Source: Syngnathus acus
Taxonomy: Eukaryota > Chordata > Actinopteri > Syngnathiformes > Syngnathidae
Assembly: GCF_901709675.1 (NCBI RefSeq)
Contig: NC_051089.1
Span: forward strand, 5,872,476-5,936,475
DNA: 64,000 nucleotides
Reading direction: 5' to 3'
A program made the translations under genes and the position numbers. Shown here piece after piece: positions 59,501-64,000 of the stretch. The notes under the pieces were generated by a model. It saw only the letters and a program-made list of their open reading frames with translations. It searched no databases and was not told where the DNA came from. Within the stretch, counting starts at the first letter, position 1, and each line of letters starts with the position of its first letter.

Positions 59501-62500
59501 GCGCAAATTCAAGAGGTATTTTAAAATAAGCTATTTGTCATGATTATACATCTGAAAGATTGCACGTAAACTGAAAAGAAATCAAGACATGTTTGCCTCA
59601 TGTGAGACCTGCATGAATATTTAAAACACTCTGGTTTTGACTTATTTAAATCGGGCCGGGTGCTCGTGTTCCTCTTTTTGGAGAATTTAAGTCTTCAGTT
59701 CTATGGAAGGCATTCAGACTTATTGAGATGCTCGTTTTGCAGTGAGGAGGCAGTTAATGAAAACGGTTGTGCAGTTGCTGCTTTTCAATCACTTGAATAG
59801 GCGGATGCATTGAGGTGTGGAGACGACAAAAATGCTTGGAGACACATCGGAGCAAAACAAGACTGTTTTGACAGAGCGGAATATAATTGATCCAACACTG
59901 GCAGATACAAACCAAATTAACAGAAAGCCCTTGGGCTGTGGCATTCGGCAATTTCGTCTCTGTCAGTCGACAACCAAAAATAAAATACTCCATTGCATAT
60001 AAATGTTTTGAACACAAGTCTCCCGTTTATAGGATGCTGGTCACCATTCATGTTCTGGGCTTCTGAGGTAGAACGTGTTCCAAATATTCTGAGAGAGAGA
60101 ATCCATGAATTCTCGCCAGATTTTGCCTTGTGAACTAGAAACATAACAGGGCCTTTGTCAAACTGTTTGCTCAAAATCAGAAGCGCGTAATACTTCAAAA
60201 TCATTCGAAACGAACCGAGATTTATCTTATCGTAACTTCTGATTGATAAATGAAACAATTAAGTGCGTGTGTGAGTCAGCAGGGCCTCAGTATTGGCCCA
60301 CTGAACCTTTGGCCAAGAGGCTGCCGAACAGAGACTGCCGAGTGGAAAGTGATGACACCCGTGAGGATGTAATTACGCGAGGAGCAGATGGTCTTTGCAG
60401 GAGGACTCGCCTCCCTCCCGGTCGGGGCGCTCGCCACCCTCAAAGTGAGTCGGACCCCTTTAAAAGGGAGCCTGGCGTGCGAAGTTTTGCGGAGGTGCTC
60501 CATCTCTGTTATAGCTGCCCCACTGCAATACATCAAATCAGGGGCAGGAAATAAAGACGCTGACTCATTGTCGTGATATAGCTCCTTTTCCCATGCTGGT
60601 CAAAATCTCATAAAACAGACAGTGGGAACTCGGAAGAGTTCACCAGAATTCTATCGGAACCCTTCGTGACACGCGGAACATTTGCTTTTATTAAAAAGTA
60701 GCTTAGCATACCAAATGTGATGCTTTGGGATTCATTCTCCAAATTTGAATCAAAACAGGGCTTATTGCAAAAATACTAACCACAAAGGCGCAAAACAAGT
60801 GACCTGCCTTACAAAGATCTGTTCTTTTAATTTTATTTTTAAGAATAGCAATATATTTGTTTACTCGCTAGCTTCTTCTGAATTCCAACATAGACGACTT
60901 TCCTCCTCCACACTCCCACAAGGATGAAGACGCCAACTGTGTGCAGCCATAACCTTTTATCATCTGGGTCGTGAGTGAGAAATATCGCTGTTGTTCGTTA
61001 GGCTGGAGGAAAACAAAAATATTTCATGCCAGAAAGAATGTGTCAAATCTAACTTCGTGCAGAGTAATTAGGGATGTCACGGCATGATTAAGTGGAGTCC
61101 CAGCGCAGGGAAAAAAATATAAGATGCAGGCATTTATCTTTGCTTAGCCCCAACAGTCCAGAAAGTTTCGAAATATGTGTATCATCCATTTTCTGAATTC
61201 CAGATGGAGTTATTTGTTATATCGATGTACCATGAGTGTAATCGACTCACAATCAGAATCGGCGTTTTAATCTCAATCAAACGGGCACACGTGAGTCAGT
61301 TGAGAAGAGCGTGTTGCAGGAATAAATGATGCTTCCCCGACCTTGTCGGCAATTGACTGCCATGCGGCGGAATCAATTACAGCATTGTTTGCGCTCATGA
61401 CATGACATGGCATGGCACAATGCATGGCTGCCCCTCGAGGATTCAACAACTCCATCATCGAGGCTGCAAACGGCAGGAGGTCAATGGCACTCATCTAATG
61501 GCCTTATGATCTTGTTTTGTTGTCACTCAATGACAAAGATGATGAAGGTTTGAGGTGCGATGCAGTGCTGTCCTAAACCAATGCAGACTACAACTCCAAT
61601 CAAAACTCTTTTTTTGCTAATCTATGGCCAAGTGCAAGAAAGGTGGAGAAATCAAATAAAATTCCATCCATCATTATTTTATGGGTGGTGTAGAACTGCA
61701 CTGCATCATACTGACTGCTGCGTCTCGTATTTCTCATATTTTATGACGTGTTAACCTATAGTTAAATGTCAATGTTAATTGAAAGACATTGCTGAATCTT
61801 TAATTGGGTTCTTGTATTGGAACTCGTTAAATTGTGCAGGTATGCTTGGCCGAAAGTGACTGAACTGTTCAAAGCAGTATTCATAAGTAACGGACAATAA
61901 GTGGCTAGTTTTGCAGCGATTCCAAATTTTGAATCGGCAATTTAGGTAACAACAAATCAAAAATGCCAAATACCAATAATCAGTATGCGGAGGGCCTAAA
62001 GCACATTTGTTTTCCTATTCAGGGGTTTGCAATTTTAGTTTTTTTATTATTTTTATATGTTTACTTTAGCAAGTTGTATCAGTTTTATAAAGTTTCGACA
62101 CACTTTGAAATGGTCCACTTTCGAGCCTGTTAAAAAATAATCTGTCTGTGAACGAGTAATCCATCCCTGGAGGTAAGCCCCATCAATCTTCCCCTTGAAA
62201 AATAAACAGCATTCGTCTTTGAAGGGCACAGCAAAGTCCACATTGGATGCTACATATAGACAGTTTGTGTACGTGTTGACATATACACACAAATATGTGA
62301 CTATATGAAACTGATGAACGAGAAACCAACATTAAGAGCAAAATTACAAAGAAATCAACCCTCTAAAATATAATGTAGGTTGTTCTGCATATTACAAATC
62401 TGCAAACAATGTCTGCCATCGAGTGGGGATTTGTGATATTACAACTTAAAACTAAAGTTGATCTCTATTTCTCTCAAGTCTCAAAGTAAGATTTTGGTAT

Positions 62501-64000
62501 AGTTCATTCTTATTTTTGGTATGTTTATACAAAAATTTGACAATTTTTGGAAATATTATTTAGCCACATCACGGTGGGAGAATACATGTTGATTAGTTTC
62601 AAAATAGGCTTCTTCCATTAACGCAATTTTATCACTTACTGCTTTCTTCCCTGCTTGTTGTCAATTTGCGCATTTCTGGGATGAGAAACGAATAATTCTG
62701 CTTTCGGGCTGATTGACGTTATCTGGTCGACCCCGTCTCTGCGTCAAGATAAGTACTACGGACCGAACGCTCTGATAACACCTTTACAAGACCTAATAAG
62801 TGCGTTACTAAAACATTGTCAAGGGGCATGATGATTTTTATGTTTTTCTTTATATTGCCCTAAGATCGGGATCGCTTTGTGGTTTTCCATACAAGGTTAA
62901 TGGTGTTATCAGCATGCTTTTCACCTTGCATTTATTAAACTAGCTACTATGTATTTGTCTTTAGTCGTTATGTGTACAGTATTAAATCGGAATATTCTGG
63001 TAATATAATTTTAAAACAAGCAAATATTTGACTCTCTCATTTATAGTTGAGTAAATTAAAAAAAAATAGTTAACTAAATAAAATGTGTTGCAAATGATAG
63101 CTCAAGCGCGTATTTGTTTTGCAAAATGATCGAGATTTGTGACCACATTTGCACATACTTTATGCACATAGAAGAAAAGTAGACTTTTTGTACAATATCT
63201 CACTAAATATATTTACATGACATACAATTTGCCATCAGTGCAATACATAGGAATGTTGCATATTTACCAAAATGTTAAACTCTTTCCTTTTTAGGAAGAA
63301 GAAAAATAATGACAGAAGCTGAGTGTTTTTTTTCTCTCTCTCTCTTTTAAAGGAACATGTGCAACTCTCATTTTGCTATCATTACAGCTTCACAGCAAAT
63401 AAAAAAAATAAAGTCTCGGCATCACCCTATGCACAGTCGGACCACATGTACATATATAGCTCCATATATGGAATGGATTGTGTTTTTTTGTACAAAGATT
63501 CTAAACAACTTTGGCAGTTTATCAGGAACTAAACTGATCCGAAAATATATGAAATAATGTGCCGTAGGCTTGCCTTCCAAAGCTCATGTTCACAGTGGTC
63601 ATTCAGAAAGGCCAGAAGCTAACGGTTTCAAATAAACATGGAAAAGGACAACAAACAAGAAACTTATCCATTCTTTCTGGAATCTGTTGGTATGGTTATA
63701 AAATTGCAAACACCTAGTATGAAGGTTTAAATAGCAGTCGTCGCCATTTCAAAATAAGATAAAACCAAATGTTATTTCCTGGTGCTGGACTTATTCGATT
63801 CAGAGTTTGAAGGCTCGGGGGGGCGGGACCCTGCTCGGTGTTACCGTGGGAACATGGGAGAGACGCGACCGAGAAACGACGTGCAACAGAGCTGGGTGGG
63901 AAAAACAAAATCAATTTGAAAAATATAATGAGGGAAAAACAACTTACTCCACAACAGTGCTGTGACAAACAAATATACAATGTAATAAAATAAGAAACTT
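50561..64000. other. 13.4 kb downstream of igdcc4 without a recognised gene
   Basis: AT-rich with many short open frames, none matching a family I know. In mammals IGDCC3 lies next to IGDCC4; none of its Ig or FN3 exons appear here. GC-richer patches at 55440-55640, 60243-60576, 61270-61500 and 63785-63922 stand out, and a direct duplication occurs at 57936-58094. Confidence 0.5.
57936..58094 (+). repeat. ~55-bp direct repeat separated by (AAAT)n
   Basis: TGTTTAGTACATTTATTCA, then a CAAAGCCTTTTT block and GAATCTAAC-like end, occurs at 57936-57990 and again from 58040, with an AAATA-rich spacer. The two copies have diverged by a few bases. Confidence 0.8.

Noticed and set aside
50561-64000. 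Search for the tandem neighbour igdcc3
   Set aside because: No Ig (Cys-Trp-Tyr-x-Cys) or FN3 exon pattern was found on either strand in this stretch. If igdcc3 is linked, it lies outside the window.

Overview
The window is vertebrate nuclear DNA, most likely from a percomorph ray-finned fish. It has spliced genes with GT-AG introns, AT-rich introns, long AG/CT and GT microsatellites, and many short repeats of kinds common in teleost genomes: hAT-like and palindromic MITEs, LINE 3' tails and a decayed reverse transcriptase. The species cannot be named from this sequence. Nothing looks bacterial, viral or CRISPR-like.

Two genes are well supported and lie head to head. scamp5 is on the minus strand (coding 10547 down to 7751, six coding exons, 227 aa, with a probable non-coding first exon near 11.36-11.44 kb). 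It is a four-pass synaptic-vesicle/secretory carrier membrane protein. igdcc4 is on the plus strand (coding 15632 to 49989, 20 coding exons, 1208 aa). It is a type I neural cell-surface receptor-like protein of the DCC/neogenin family, with a signal peptide, four Ig domains, five fibronectin III domains, one transmembrane helix and a cytoplasmic tail of about 250 residues. All of its splice phases join into one open frame, so the gene looks intact. About 4 kb of divergent intergenic DNA separates the two 5' ends. It holds a (GA)n tract and a diverged ~100-bp tandem array.

By region: 1-6.8 kb has no recognisable gene and holds repeat fragments. 6.8-11.6 kb is scamp5. 11.6-15.4 kb is the intergenic region. 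15.7-30.8 kb is igdcc4 intron 1 (15.1 kb), with a hAT-like element that has a perfect 8-bp target duplication, a long inverted repeat, a tandem duplication, a CpG-dense patch and a 186-codon open frame of doubtful meaning. 31-40 kb holds introns 2-6, with hAT and MITE copies and a (CT)n tract. 40.5-50.5 kb holds the rest of igdcc4; its intron 14 is packed with nested hAT-like elements, a ~40-bp minisatellite and a LINE fragment. From 50.5 kb to the end I recognise no gene. Two GC-rich patches there (60.2-60.6 kb, and 63.8-63.9 kb at the edge) could be exons or conserved elements, but I cannot show it.

The two proteins are both expected in neurons (vesicle trafficking and cell-surface recognition), but the sequence shows no direct functional link. 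I found no convincing new biological system. The most notable items are the scamp5/igdcc4 divergent arrangement, the frame-preserving tandem array upstream of igdcc4, the well-bounded transposon insertions, and the CpG-dense patch in intron 1.
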